Source: Lingula anatina (lineage: Eukaryota > Brachiopoda > Lingulata > Lingulida > Lingulidae). Taken from it: a stretch of DNA of 64,000 nucleotides. The notes beneath the pieces are model-generated. The model ran no database searches, was not told where the DNA came from, and saw nothing but the letters and a program-made list of their open reading frames with translations. A program made the position numbers and the translations under genes. The DNA lies in NCBI RefSeq assembly GCF_001039355.2, contig NW_019775638.1:72189-136188 (forward strand). Reading direction: 5' to 3'. Below, piece by piece: positions 12,289 through 25,187 of this stretch. The stretch's first letter is position 1. Each line of letters begins with the position of its first letter.

Positions 12289-15200
12289 ATGCTGCCGCTA
12301 CAACTGTGTTTGGTTGCCCTCGTCGTGGGCTGTGTGTATGGACAGGGGCTATCCCTGACGATGACCGGTGAGTGGACAGTTAATGTATGGTATTTATATA
12401 TAAAAGATGGAAGCCATTTTACATTTATTTCATTCCGCTTTTTTTCGTGATAATAATATTAGTTTAGCGGTTTAATCGACACGTGTAAATCCAGTCTTCG
12501 TTAAACGCGTTCACAGCAGCACAAGTTCAAACCGGAAATTGCCTTAATGATCTCACAAGTTTACGAGGCTGACTTCCATAAAACACTGCTAAAGGCGCAT
12601 CACGTGTCTAACGGAAGTGACATGAACATTTGCACACTTCTCTTTTTAAATATGTAAATAAAGCGATTGCCACTAGATTTGTGTTACATTATTTCACGAA
12701 ATTTGATATTTGCTCAGATATTTTCTGTGCTTTACAGACAGGATGGGAAATAAGTAAGCCAAATTTTAAGATCAGAAATTTGAAAAAGGTGCTGATTTGG
12801 ATCGTTTTTACTGCTGCCCTAGAGGTTTTAGCGATATAAAATAGCGTTCGGTTGCTTTTCAATCATGTGGATTATATTTGTGTCGTGTTGTTATCTTTTA
12901 TTTTTTCGACCATACAGTTTTTGGATACGCTACCATCTTGCGCCTTCTATTTCATTTTGAATATTACTCTTTACATTCCTATAAGCGCTGGATAGTTTTG
13001 GCCTAATTTATGATTTTTTAAATTAAGCCTCAAGGAGTGGTGTCAAGAACGTAATTATGCACGAGAATGGTTGGCAAAACCGAATTGATGTTTATCACAC
13101 TCATTCAAAACTAGTCCCTAATAGTGTAGCATTAACTACAGGATTACAGATTTTAAAAAGTAATAGGTCTAAAAATATAAAAGATTATATATCAATAAGA
13201 AGTTGAGAGTAGGGTACAATTAGAATTTCACTGGACAACAATATAACCCAATGATTTTATTTAAAAGATGAATTTCTTAATTAAGTTGTGCATCTTGTTT
13301 CAGGTCATGGTTTTCACTTTAAATCCTCCAAAAAAAAGTTTCCCACCAAGTTGGTCCCTCTTCAGGGCCAGTTTTCATATTTGAAGGCTTCTTTAATAAA
13401 TAATGGATATTTTTGGAGAAACTAAAAACGAAATCTTTGACATTTTTTAACCGGTCACATCTTGTTAACATTGACAATGACAGTGGAGTGGAATACGTTT
13501 CCATCAGGTTAAGTTTCAGAGTGTTTAACAATATTCAACTTTCATGCCGTAGTTTTGACCAAGCCAGAAGTTAACAAACTCAAATGGTCAACATACGTTT
13601 CTGATATCAAAATTCCTATATGCAATGTATTTTTAGCAAAAAAACATTTTAGGTATTACTGAGTGTACTGCTTTCTGTATTCTAGTTACACTTATAATCA
13701 CGGAGTTTTGGAAAATGGGAGTATGGCATCAGGCATTCAGAGATTTATATATGATTTTACATAATACATAATGTCATTATCTAATCTCTTACCATATTCA
13801 GTCGGTTGCAACAAACCAGACACATGACATGCGTTGCACATTTATGAATTTTTATAAAATATCATGCGATTTGATATATATATATTCACACACACCCCCT
13901 TCTGCTTACAGAGCAGAAATACACTTTGGTTCATATGTTTTGACATTTTGCATCACTGATCAAACCAAAATGAAAATCAATCGTGCAGCAAAGCACTGTA
14001 CTTGATAGACGTACAGGTTCTGTAACATGCTGGCACCTTCGTCATACAAGATGCAATTGACTGAAATTGCTGACAATGTTTCACCGCCGTTAGATTCAAA
14101 CACTGAAATTAAGAAATTGTTCAATACGTTTACTCTGTTATCATCTTCTATTGTCATTGTGGTAAACCATTGTGTAAAAAATTCAATCTTTTAATTATAA
14201 AGGTAATACCGAAATGTATCTCATATTAACCGAACGTACATAAAATTATTCTAATAACGAAAGCTTTGATGAATGCTACCTGTGTCCAGATTATCAAAAC
14301 AGGTTTGGCCTATTTAAGGAGTTCAAACACACCTAAGATTACGTTCACTAATGCGTCACCGCTGGAATAAAAAGCTTTACTGTAGTCTAGTCCGGTTTAA
14401 CCGGCTTTAACGATAAACGTGATGTACACTTGTGCTTATCAATTCTTCTTCAATTTAAATTGATATCTAGATCTCTTTCAGTTTGTGTTTTCACATTCAT
14501 AGTAATAGATAAAATGCAACAGAAGCCACGACTGTCAAGAACGTTGGCACCGGATTAAATACATATAAGTCACTAAGAACAAGACAAGAGCAAATTTAAG
14601 TATTATAAATGTACGACCCCTAGTTCTGGTGTGAGAATGGGGTGGGTGTTAAGCCCGCAGATTTTAAATAATGGTGGTTTGCAAGGTGAAAGAAAGACAC
14701 TCTGTGGGAAGCAACATGTGCTGTGTAAGGCCAAAAGTTCATCATATCTACTTGTTTTTGGCATGTCCACTCATCACGACTTGTCAGGTATTTACAGGCA
14801 TACTTCCTTTACCTTGTCTCTCAGCCCAGACACTCCCGACCATCAGCAGTTGCCTCATGTGAATGAGGTGTAAGATCCAGTTGCTGTTGTTTTGAATACT
14901 GAGAAATATGCATAGTTTTACATAATCACTCCCTCAAAATAACAGCAACATTAAGATACATTGTTAATAAGATTGAATATCAGCGCCATCGTCACTCATC
15001 TGCTCATGCCACATTTACAATAGACCATAACAAATACATCTTCAGAATGTGACATTTAGTAAAAGTTATGTTACTTTTGCTTTTTTAACAACAGGGCGTT
15101 TTTAACTTATAAGAAATATGAGTTTCAAGAATCAATATATCTGATGAAATATTTGACTGCAAGTTAAATGAATATCGGGCTAGAAATCAGGGATAGGAGC

Positions 15201-15591
15201 TCCGATTGAAGGTCTAAGATACAGTATATCACACTGAAAATGGACTATTTTGGCATATCATGATACTTTTTTTGTAACGCAGTGAGTATGCGTCCACATT
15301 TTTGCAAAATGCCACTAGCTTTATTCACTATTAGTTTTTTTTTCATAAATATTAACACTGTCTACATTGTCGGTTATTTAGAAATTTGCTTTTTGATATT
15401 TGACCCAATGAAAGCGCTCAAATTTAGTGCTGAATGGTGTATCTGTAATGAAGCAGCTGCTAATGGCAACCAAAACTGTACCAGTGTCGCATATGTTCCA
15501 GGGAACACGGCTGTAACACAACACTTATTGCATATATATATATATATATAATTACTCGTACAGGAAAAACGTTTTTACTTTAAAAAAAAAG

Positions 15592-15679
<88 letters not shown>

Positions 15680-18600
15680 ATTTTATTTTATTTATTTATT
15701 TTTATTTTATTTTTTTTGTAGGGGGGTCGTCCACGTGCGCCGACAAGGTCTCCAACTGCGCCGCCTATGGTGACGATGCCTGCACAGGGCTTTATGAAGC
15801 CTGGGCAAAAGAAAACTGCGCCAAGAGATGTAACTTTTGTGGTAATGAAAAAATTAGTATTGCTTTTGTTTTTTGTTAGAAACCATTTTTTTTTTTTGGT
15901 GGGGGGATTTTTCAGTCTCATGAATTTAAGGTACAAAGATCAAACTCAACTTAAATTGACAATAATTTCAAACTGCTTCTATATAGTACATATTAATGCT
16001 TAGAAAATAGTTTTCCGAGTGCCAAAAAATTCAGAAGAAATTCAGTGAAAATCACAATGGCACAGAATGTTTGAAATTGTGAGGCGGCTGGCTAGTCTTC
16101 TTATTACATCTATTCGCTTTCAGGAGGTGTTCCAGTGCCTCCTATGCCGACTCCGCCTCTGCCAGGTGGTGAGTATTGATATATCCACGTGATTGTATGT
16201 TTATGTGAAACGTCTTTAAACATGTGTAACCTCTACATTTACATTACTGGAAATTTAACTTACTTACTTTATACAGTATTTATGTAAAATATATCTAAAT
16301 AGATTATTATTATTGTTATTATTATTATTACTATTATTTGATGCACGTGCTCTTATACTTTTAGTTTTCCAAGATAACAAGCCCATTTTTAACATTTGGT
16401 TTAACCAAACAATCAATTTATGACGTTATTTAACTCCCATACGTGTCTTTGTACTGCATGATCACTTTTTCTGTACTATTCATTTAGTATAAGCACGTGG
16501 CATTAAAAATTTCAGGGGGCTACAGCTGCGTAAACAAGGCCAACAACTGTGACGCTTATGGGGATGATGCATGCAAGGGAATATATTTGGGATGGGCCAA
16601 AGAAAATTGCGCCAAGAAGTGTAACCTTTGCGGTAAATTCAGCGACCATATTTGTTGTTCACAGTCTGGAATTATGACAAATGCTGTACAGTAACTCGGA
16701 TGTGCTCTAATATACCATATACTGATATGTTTATATAATACCTAGTCCGTGTTTTGCCTAAGTCTTTTAATAATTCAATATTCACAAGAAATAAAAATAC
16801 GTTGTCGTCATGCATTTCGATGTAAATATATATGGAGCATTTTCATATCAGATATTTTTCTGTATTGGAGGTTATTGTTATATAAGGAAGAGAAAATAAT
16901 TGGGCAAACTAGAAATATGCAAAAAAAATAGCGTCACTAAGGTGCCTTAAACATTAACTAGTTGTGGAGTAACACTTAGATCTCCTGTTTCTCTGTGCTT
17001 TCTTTTACACATTACTTTTGTTGATTTCTGTGAATATTTTACCATGTCTGACATTTAATTGATTTCAGGTTCACAAACCGATGGTTCTACTGCGGGCCCC
17101 GTTCAGAGCAGTAAGTTGTGTTCATTTGTTTTCACAACTATCAATATATTTACTTTAATAGAATCATCAAGTGATTCAGGTATCAAATACAGTATATATG
17201 AGTAAATATAATGTTTTACGTTATACTGTGTGTCTATATGAACACGAGTAGGTGTTTTCGTACAGCAGAAGAAATGGTAATTCATATTCGTTGTACGGTT
17301 AGGTACATTCGTGTACAGTCGTTTTCGTATTGCGTTATACAGACTTGACATTTAATATGGAATATTTTTTCCAAATCATTTTCCATCAGTTTTTTCCTAT
17401 TTTGCTGACTGATAAATGAAAATAAAGATTAAAATCGTGTTCTAATAACTTTTAATCATCTCTTTGATGTCATTGTGACATTAGTTCATTAATTGAATTC
17501 GCCAGAGAAGCAAACAAAAACACATGGCCTATTCTATGTCAAATGACACCCATTAAAAGAGAACTTTTGGATCTCCATATTTTCCAAATTATTATCTATA
17601 AAAGAGTTAAACGCTCCACAAAGGACTCTCATGTCAATGTCTAGTCACAGTAACGGTCGCTGTTACGCCTGACGTCTTCTGGCTGCTACCAGCACTCTGA
17701 AGTGACAAGGCATTCCTTAGGATAGGTTTTTAGAGTTAAATCTGGATTAACATTCCAGGCAACGATCAAAATCTGTCCAATTTGGTCCAGTTTTGTTGTA
17801 GGACATGTAGGCCATTGGTTCGGTGAGTAATGGCCTATCCACATATTGTCTATGTGGTTCAAATATGGCGACTTTGTTGACCAAGGTAGCTGCTCATTCC
17901 CTTGGTTCTGTAAGTAATCTGCTATTAAAAGTGCTCTGTGTGAACCGGCAATCTTACCGTGCAACCTAAAATTGTTCCTAAGGTGCCCCCTATCAAATGA
18001 TAGTCCAGTGGTTCCTAGATTATTCCTTTATTTGATCTGGTTCAGGTTTTTGTCGATGACTACCATTGGTGTTTTGGCACCAATGTGATATCCACTCCAA
18101 ATACTGACGCTGTTAATGACCTTAGTCACTTTAGACGCGGCGAACGCTTCGTTGTTGGCCTCCTCTGAATGTCTATAAACTCTGTTTTGACTTGTTGAGC
18201 GGCACAGGTGAAATCTGACCTCAATTAAGAAAGCCACCAGGTTTCAGTGTTCAAGCCAGAAACGGTCAAGGTCCCCAATTCATTAGAGGAACATACAACG
18301 ATTTTTTGTTTTTTACAGTGGGTTCCTCGGAGGTCGTCTGGTATTCTAACCTGCCAAAACCAGTTCGATGTTCGCGAAGGGCCTTGAAAAATGCATTTTG
18401 GTGGCAATTTAGCCCTCCTTCTGAACGAATTGGGTGGTTTTTGTTTAGTTGTAACAGCAAATCCCGAAAGACAGTGGGACCTGTACCCTGGTGGTAAGAT
18501 TTCAATACATTGGGTGTGGCCTCTGTGTAGGTACATTAGTCTGAGCATTACTCTATAAAACTGTGCGGACCGTTTCGTTTGGCGCAATTATACGTCTCCC

Positions 18601-21289
18601 AATTTCTGTCTTTTTCGCGCCATTCTGCCACAGATTAATAAATTTTCAAAGCACTACATAGCTCATTTTACACACTGCAAAACCAACCACTTGCTTGCAA
18701 AATTTCAAATTCTTCTATGCAATAGTTGCTGACATAAGGATACTTTTTTGACAGAACCATGCTTTGCCAAAGCCAAGCTTTGACCTGCCCAAAGGAGCAC
18801 TACCCAATTAAATCACTGCATATAACATAATGCAGCAGCGTAACAAACCTGGTATTCAGTTAATTGGTAGCGACACACCTGACTTCACACTTCTCCATTC
18901 ACATATCTTATATGAGATCGGAGTTATTTAAAAAAGAACGCATTTTTACCTAGGCATACCTTCGAAACTGAAATATTCCATATTAAATGTCAAGTCTGTA
19001 TGTTGTGCAGTTTCTTATGGTCGGTCTCGATAAAGTAAGTGCAGTTTGTTAAGGGTAATTCAAATGTGATGTTCGTGGATATAGACAGTTTCATATGCAG
19101 GGAATAAGGTGATCCAAATAAAGTATCTTTGATATAGGCGGGTGCGTATACAAAGGACAAACGTATAGACACGGCGGGACGTGGCAAGACGGATGTGCAT
19201 ACAACTGCGAATGCGTAGATGGGTCAACAGGCTTCTACAGATGCAAAGACAGGTAACAATTTAGTTTTAAGAAATATCGTATGATCGGATGAGCTGTAAG
19301 CTCTTGTTGTTGTATTTTGATACGATACAAGTTTTCGGTGCAGTACTTTGGTAATTTGCTAGTTCGAGCTTATAAATGTACTAGTAGTATAACAGCAGTG
19401 TTTATCAGGTGAGAACTGTAACATCGATTTTAACGAGAACTAACGCACTTGAACAGCTATAAACATCGCTTAAATGATTATTCAACCGCGGGAGTTTATT
19501 CCTAAAATGTTTATTTTTATTGAACTTATATAAAAAAATTTTCAGATAAAAGAAACGAGAAAAAACATTTTGTAGGCCTTTGTGTTGAACCCTCTAAATG
19601 TGTTTTTCCTTCTGTTCAATTTAGGTGTCCAACGTACGATACTACTGGTTTCCCACCTCAGTGCTCAATGCAACCCGATCCAAACGACTCGTGCTGTAAG
19701 AAGCCAGTATGCAACTTTGGAGGAAGCACCGGTACCGGAAGTGGCACCATAACCGGAACAAACACCGGTACCAACACCGGAGGTGGCACTGGGAGCTACC
19801 CAGGTGGTTCTGGCACAGGGACTGGAACAGGAAGCGGGAACTTGATTATCCCGGGAGGAAGCAGCACTGGAAATGGTGGAGGTTATCCAGTACCCGGTGG
19901 CACTAATACCGGAACTGGTGGAACCTACCCGGTTCCAGGTGGGAGTAGCACTGGCACCGGAACTGGTGGAACCTACCCGGTTCCAGGTGGAAGCAGCACT
20001 GGTACCGGTACAGGTGGCTCCTACCCTGTTCCAGGTGGAAGCAGCACTGGTACCGGTACAGGATCTGGTGGAACCTACCCAGTTCCTGGAGGACAAACTG
20101 GGTCTGGAACCGGAGTCATTACCGGCCAGAGTAAGTTTGTTTTGCTCTCTTCGATGGCTAACGCTATGGTAGGATAAAAGTGTTACATTACAAAGATAAA
20201 ATATTACTGTACATGTTGCAATGACTTGCTCAGTATTCTTATATAACGTCTTCTTTCTATAAAAATTTAGCAATCAAAATTCTTAGTTCAACGGTATTTT
20301 CAAATGAGGCGCATCTTTTTCTGGGTTTGTTTATAGACTTCTATATTCTGTATCTAGACTGTAATGAAAACAATACTGGGAATTTATAATCATTAGTTTT
20401 CGTTGGTATTTGCTTTATAATTAAGCATATTTTTTAAAATTCCTCTTCAGCATCCGGCTGTCTCTATAATGGCAAGACATACAAACAGGGAGAAACGTGG
20501 AAAGATGGATGCAAGTACAGTTGCACCTGCACGAATGGGGCTACAGGCCTATACACGTGTAGTGTCATGTAAGCCAAAGTTGTTTTCATCAATGTTATAC
20601 AGCATTCGACAAAATCGCACTGTCTTCTCCTATTAACATGCATGAATGATGAAAATTCGTTCTTTACTTATTTGAAGCCAAACTTAAAACATGTCTGGTA
20701 ATAACTTTTCCTAGTGCACTACTTGCAACAATGTTGGACCACGTAACATTATAGATCTTAATTGGCGAAAAGTTAAAGTCAATAATTATTAATAGAGAAT
20801 GAGGATTGTTTTTGTGGGAACTGTGGGGTAATATTATCTTGTGCAATTCAAGCATACTGGGAATCATAAGCCTCGTATCGGTTTGCGAAAGAACCAAATG
20901 CCTTCCCTACATACAAATTTGTACGGTAGCGGTGATGGAATCTTCTTTTTTACTAGTGGAGTTCAATAGTTTGTTTTAAATGCTAAAGAGACTAAAAACA
21001 GACAAAAATTAAACCTGTGGGTCGTGAACTCTCTTAGGTATGGTTTGACTCATAAGGTAAAAATGTTGAGATTTCAAGGAAATTATAATTTTTCTATGTA
21101 AAGGACTTATTTTGCGTATCTTTCAAAGCATAACTTATATCTTTCTCTCTCTACAGGTGCCCCCAATGGCAGTTACCAGAGGTTTGCTCCCTCCAGCCAC
21201 GTCCAGGGAAATGTTGTCCTAAACCTTCGTGCCCACCTAACTATAGTATTAACTACCCACCAGGGATGTCCGAGAGCACCTTGCCATAG
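12289..21289 (+). CDS. Gene B: secreted protein with two ShKT and two VWC domains
   Basis: Nine exons join in phase: 12289-12367, 15722-15841, 16124-16168, 16516-16632, 17069-17110, 19138-19252, 19625-20130, 20451-20568 and 21157-21289 (TAG), giving 424 residues. The order is: signal peptide (MLPLQLCLVALVVGCVYG); ShKT1 (CADKVSNCAAYGDDAC to CNFC); a 15-residue Pro-rich linker; ShKT2 (CVNKANNCDAYGDDAC to CNLC); a short linker; VWC1 split over exons 6 and 7; a long Gly/Thr/Pro linker with five YPVPGG units; and VWC2 split over exons 8 and 9. ShKT and linker exons are symmetric phase 1, the signature of exon shuffling. It has the most elaborate architecture of the local family. It is extracellular and cysteine-rich; the low-complexity linker resembles elastic or silk-like matrix proteins, but the function is inferred only. 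Start chosen because it follows a TATA box and opens a clean signal peptide. Confidence 0.87.
12368..15721. other. Intron 1 of gene B
   Basis: A 3.35-kb intron without any further in-phase ShKT or VWC exon that I can find. Its last ~140 bases are a low-complexity A/TA/T tract. Confidence 0.6.
15582..15718. repeat. A-run, (TA)n and T-rich tract before the gene B exon 2 acceptor
   Basis: A poly(A) run interrupted by one G, then about 34 TA units, then TTTTA-type T-rich sequence ending at the acceptor of exon 15722-15841. The T-rich end acts as the polypyrimidine tract. The array is likely to vary in length. Confidence 0.9.
16303..16339. repeat. (ATT)n microsatellite
   Basis: Short interrupted ATT array in the gene B intron between the Pro-linker and the second ShKT exon. 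Confidence 0.85.
17340..18998 (-). mobile_element. Tc1/mariner-type transposon, decayed, in gene B intron 5
   Basis: The element has 28-bp perfect terminal inverted repeats: it starts CAGACTTGACATTTAATATG at 17340, and the inverse ends at 18998. It is flanked by the TA target duplication (17338-17339 and 18999-19000). Its length of 1659 bp is normal for the superfamily. Inside, a transposase remnant lies on the minus strand. The matching intron is not interrupted in the related genes. Confidence 0.92.
17686..18587 (-). pseudogene. Tc1-like transposase remnant
   Basis: Minus-strand frames keep recognisable blocks of the DDE transposase in order: an N-terminal region with frameshifts (18587-18225), a VRFHLCRSTSQNRVYR block near the first catalytic acidic residue followed by GYHIGAKTPMVVIDKNLN (18237-18028), and an SPYLNHIDNMW block (17964-17686). 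These correspond to the family's F-x-DE-x-RF, the I-x-G-x-TPLVVI stretch and the SPDLNPIE motif. The catalytic acidic residues are changed and several stops and frameshifts are present, so it is inactive. Confidence 0.85.
19873..20090 (+). repeat. In-frame YPVPGG minisatellite in gene B
   Basis: About five tandem copies of a ~48-base unit encoding GG(T/S)YPVPGGSSTGTGTG. It forms the linker between the two VWC domains. The homologous exon of gene E has two copies and that of gene A none. Confidence 0.9.
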
Positions 21290-21525
21290 ACACCCGTATG
21301 TCCACGTGATACCTACTTGATGCAGCTGCTTGCACTTGTAGAACAGACACAGAGAAAGATGCTTGAAAATAGTTGAGAATAGTTTTCCATGCTCATTTGC
21401 GAGGCATGTCAATCAATCGATAGCATTGCTCAAGATAGATTGCAATAAGTATACCCATAACATTGAGAATGACAAGTTATGTTTGTCGATTTGTTTGTGC
21501 TTACATTTTGCTAGTGATGATTTGA

Positions 21526-21531
21526 AATAAA
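21526..21531 (+). terminator. Polyadenylation signal of gene B
   Basis: AATAAA about 235 bases past the stop codon, conserved in position with the 3' ends of genes A and E. Confidence 0.6.
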
Positions 21532-22367
21532 CAGATGAGAGTTAATAATACAGTTTTACAAATTTCTCAGCTACACACTCAGAAATTAAAAAGCCCTCTT
21601 CAATAGTTTAGATTTTCTACCATATGCTAATGCGATCTGGAACACCGTACACGTTAAAACAGTCTCTGGCAACCTGTATCACAACTGTTTTAAAGGACGA
21701 CGTTTCCTCGTATATGTATACTTGTTGGCGGCGAAAGTACTGTTAGACAAGATATGCTTGACACATCAACTGAGTCCTATTCGGGATTTTCACGCCAAAT
21801 GAAATTTTCCTCAAAAAATTTGCATTTTTTATTCTACTCATGAATCATTGCTCGACCGGGCAATGCACATGGTTTCCCTGTTTCATGCCATTTCTAATAA
21901 AGTAATGCAGTTCTGGATAACTGACCAGCAATTTAAACGGAATGAAAAATACTGAGAGTTAGATATAAATCTATGAATGACAATCATGCATGTTATATAA
22001 TTTTCAAGCTTAAAGATATAATTTACATTTCAGCAAAGATGGAGGGAAAAAGGGCCAAAGATACAGACTGTCCGCAGTCTGTATCCCCCCCCCCCCCAAG
22101 TGCAAATGTTCATTCGAACTTTGAACATTAATCAAAGTGCAAATGTCAATAAAATGACATTTTCAACATACATCTATTTGATTCTGTTGTTTTGTGTATG
22201 ATAACAAATTTTGACAGCAAACTAGCCTCGGCGACTCCTCTCAATTCATGCACTCATAAATAACATTGACATTGGAAAAAATCCATAAGTTGATATACCT
22301 GCGTTTGTGCTGCAAAATGTTTTTTCTAAGCATTTACTGTAAACACGTGGTGTTTGAATTCTGTGAG
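21532..22367. other. Spacer between genes B and C
   Basis: No gene seen. The first ~400 bases align with 33150-33560, downstream of gene E. A poly(C) run lies at about 22086-22099. The last ~110 bases align with the intron before the second ShKT exon of gene F. No signal-peptide exon for gene C was found here. Confidence 0.6.
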
Positions 22368-22879
22368 GGGTATCCAGCTGCGTAAACAAGGCCACAAACT
22401 GTGACGCGTATGGCAATTCGGCCTGCACACAATACGCTGCCTGGGCAAAAGAAAACTGCGCCAAGATGTGTAACCTTTGTGGTAAGTTATCCATCAAAAA
22501 AATTACCTATTACTTAAATTAATGATAGCCCACGAATTTAAGGCCGAGGAGGCGATTTTTCAATCAGCATACAAGTACAGCGAGTAAGAGTTGTAATTAA
22601 TTCCCACTTTTAGAAATAAGCAGCTACATAGCAGAAGAAATTGACTAGAAGCTTGAAGCGTCGGGCTAATGAAACACATTAGCCCAATCTTGGCCTAGAA
22701 AACAATTTAGCTTTTTTAAATATATTTTAGTCATTTTTACATTTTATCTTCATTCTAATTAATTTTTATTCATAGCAGTGTTTTTTCTTCAGTCTACGAG
22801 ACAGAGTGACAAATGGGCTGGATATTTAAGGCGCAGACTGCATAGTTATGACATATTTGAATGTCAGCTTCTTTGCTTG

Positions 22880-23516
22880 TGTCACGGGGTAACATAACAT
22901 TTAAAATAATAATTTTGGAAAACCCTCTTCGGTACACTGAGTATATTCTGACCCTGTGCACTGTATTGTGCACCGGATGATAGTCTTTGGATTTAACGTG
23001 TAAAGTTATGTTTTATCTTTGAAGCGTGACAATTTGTATGGGAAATTTGGACATTGATACCTAAGCAAAAACAATGACCTGCCTCCTGCATCACATTATG
23101 CATAATACGGTAAAGATATTTCCTGTAGCTGCATGTCGTAAATGATCTGTATAACCAATCTCATGTAATCCAGCATTTAGGTTTGATGATTTCACGTATT
23201 GTCCATGCAATCAGCAGTGTTCAATAAGTAAAGTAATTCTGACCATATATGGTAAAATGCACATGGTACTGATGTATTTGCACACGGTACACAATTTATT
23301 ATAATATAAAAATATCTGAAATTTATTGAAAAGTTAGTCAATTTCCGAAAAGCTGAGGAGCTAAAGCAGAGGAACAACAAGTAGTAAGAGCAGTGACTTA
23401 AAGAGTTGAAGTTAGCACATAGAAGTCTTGTAAACTGCATTCGGAAATAAAACAAAGTATATTCCACAAACTGACTCCTTTTATCAATACTTACAAAGCC
23501 AATAACCTCCGTAACA
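22880..23516 (+). repeat. 5' LTR of the gypsy-like element
   Basis: 637 bases, beginning TGTCACGG and ending CCGTAACA, which are imperfect inverted ends of the TG...CA type. An AATAAA at 23446-23451 could be the LTR poly(A) signal. Its 3' part (23345-23510) is repeated directly at 24514-24675. Confidence 0.75.
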
Positions 23517-23573
23517 AATTGGTGAAGGACCTGATAAGACGCTCCAACCTCTCGCTGCCAAAGATAACAACAG

Positions 23574-24553
23574 ATGTCGGTAAGCAGACCGCAAAACTAC
23601 TGGACGGCACCTGCATCAAATACCCGACAGAAAAAAGGTGAACAACAGCCTGCTTCCTTATCGCAGTCTACGCAGTCGGATCCTCCTGCTACTACATCGA
23701 CTCAAACAGGTACCGAACAGCACATTTCACCACCAGGAACACCATCCTCACCACCGTCCCCTTCACTAGACGACGATCAGCAATCCAATCACAGCGTAAG
23801 TTCCGAAGATTTGTCGGCACATCATATTCTATCTACTGCTTCTGAAAGTGACTCAGAAGACACCTCCACCCGCTCAACCACCCCTCCCGCTGCCCCTGCC
23901 TTCGCCATGTCAACAGAACTACACCTTTTGCCAGATAAGTTCAATGGAACCCCTCAGGAAGACCCAGACAGGTGGGTGTCACATTTTGAAAATTACACCA
24001 CCTATCGCAACATGAATGAAGCCCAACAACTTGCTTCCTTCCCTCTGTTGCTGAGAAATGCAGCTCTGGATTGGTTTGACACGCTGTCAGATCAGCAGAA
24101 AGGCACCATTGACTCCTTAAAACAAGTTTTTAAGGAGCGCTTTAAACCTACGGAGAACGCCAGATTAGATGGGTTACGGTCTCAAGGTTATTTCATAAGA
24201 CCCAAAAACCAGAACAGCCAGTTCAAGATTACAAAGCTGAAATGAGACGCGAGGCCACGAAAGTCCAGCTCCCCAATGAACAAACCATTCAGGCAATACT
24301 GCATGGGCTTTTACCTGAAATCAGGCCGTTTGTTGCTCAACATGCTCCGCAGACATTTGAGCACCTAGTCCAGCATGCCCGCCAAGCAGAGACCGCAGTT
24401 CAGCCCTCATCAGCCACGGTGACACTGAACGCCCTGAGTACCCAATTAGATGAAATAAAATCCACAATTACCAAGATGACAACACCACCTGAAAACCCTG
24501 CCCCTGCCCAAGCCCGAAAAGCTGAGGAGCTAAAGCAGAGGATCAACAAGTAG
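23574..24553 (+). pseudogene. Retrotransposon gag-like frame, frameshifted
   Basis: The first frame (23574-24245, 223 codons) has a Ser/Thr/Pro-rich N-terminus, then a retrotransposon gag core: PDKFNGTPQEDPDRWVSHF, then LLLRNAALDWFDTL and FKERFKP. Around 24175-24190 a one-base indel shifts the frame; the true continuation is in the second frame, which runs to 24553 (GLLPEIRPFVAQHAPQTF). No zinc knuckle follows, because the frame runs into the truncated LTR copy and stops. It belonged to the virus-like particle coat of an LTR element and is now non-functional. Confidence 0.8.
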
Positions 24554-25187
24554 TAAGAGCAGTGGCTTTAAGAGTTGAAGTTAGCACATAGAAGTCTTGT
24601 AAACTGCATTCGGAAATAAAACAAAGTATATTCCACAAACTGACTCCTTTTATCAATACTTACGAAGCCAATAATCTTGCATCTAATGGCGAAAGATGGC
24701 AATAAATTTGTTGGGAAAATGGTATCATTGCCTTTAAATTTTTTATCTCTCAGTGTTTTGTGCTCTTGTTGAAAGAGCAACCCCATTTTTAAAAATTACA
24801 TATGTATTTTATCCATTACTATTCATTTACACAATTGATCTCAGCGTGTTTCTATATCAGGCAGCAGTTCCTCCAGTGGCGGGTACCCAGGAAGCACTGG
24901 AAATACTGGAAGTACTGGAAACACCGGAAGTAGCGGCGGTATTGTGGTCACTGGTCAATGTAAGTCTATGGTGAATTCTTTTCCGCTCTTGTCTAATCGC
25001 CATAACAGAATTTTCCATCAGTCCGTCGATGGTTTGGCTTTGGTTATTTACTAAATCACAACGTACCGATGCACACAAAGTAACTGTGCAGTGGCGCAGA
25101 AAAACCGAACAGCGCTGTATTAGCTTACAAGCTCTAACTCTAGCAAATAACTAAAGCTTTTGTGAAAATTTCAGCATGATATGTGTA

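Larger units (their letters stand above)
22880..24675 (+). mobile_element. Internally deleted LTR retrotransposon (Ty3/gypsy-like)
   Basis: The uninterrupted paralogous intron at about 39205 shows the empty site. The insertion starts TGTCACGGGG after GCTTG (22875-22879) and ends before TCTTG (24675-24679), giving a 4-5 base target duplication. The 5' LTR (22880-23516) is followed by a gag-like reading frame. A second copy of the last ~160 bases of the LTR follows directly at 24514-24675, missing its last ~10 bases. No protease, reverse transcriptase, RNase H or integrase is present. The gag reading frame continues into the partial 3' LTR copy, so pol and most of the 3' LTR have been removed or were never present. 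Confidence 0.78.

Noticed and set aside
14631-14873. Overlapping frames within gene B intron 1
   Set aside because: Differ in two frames over the same bases, with no domain or cysteine pattern.
22246-22497. Minus-strand frame opposite the gene C ShKT exon (also 38610-38834)
   Set aside because: Antisense of a real exon.
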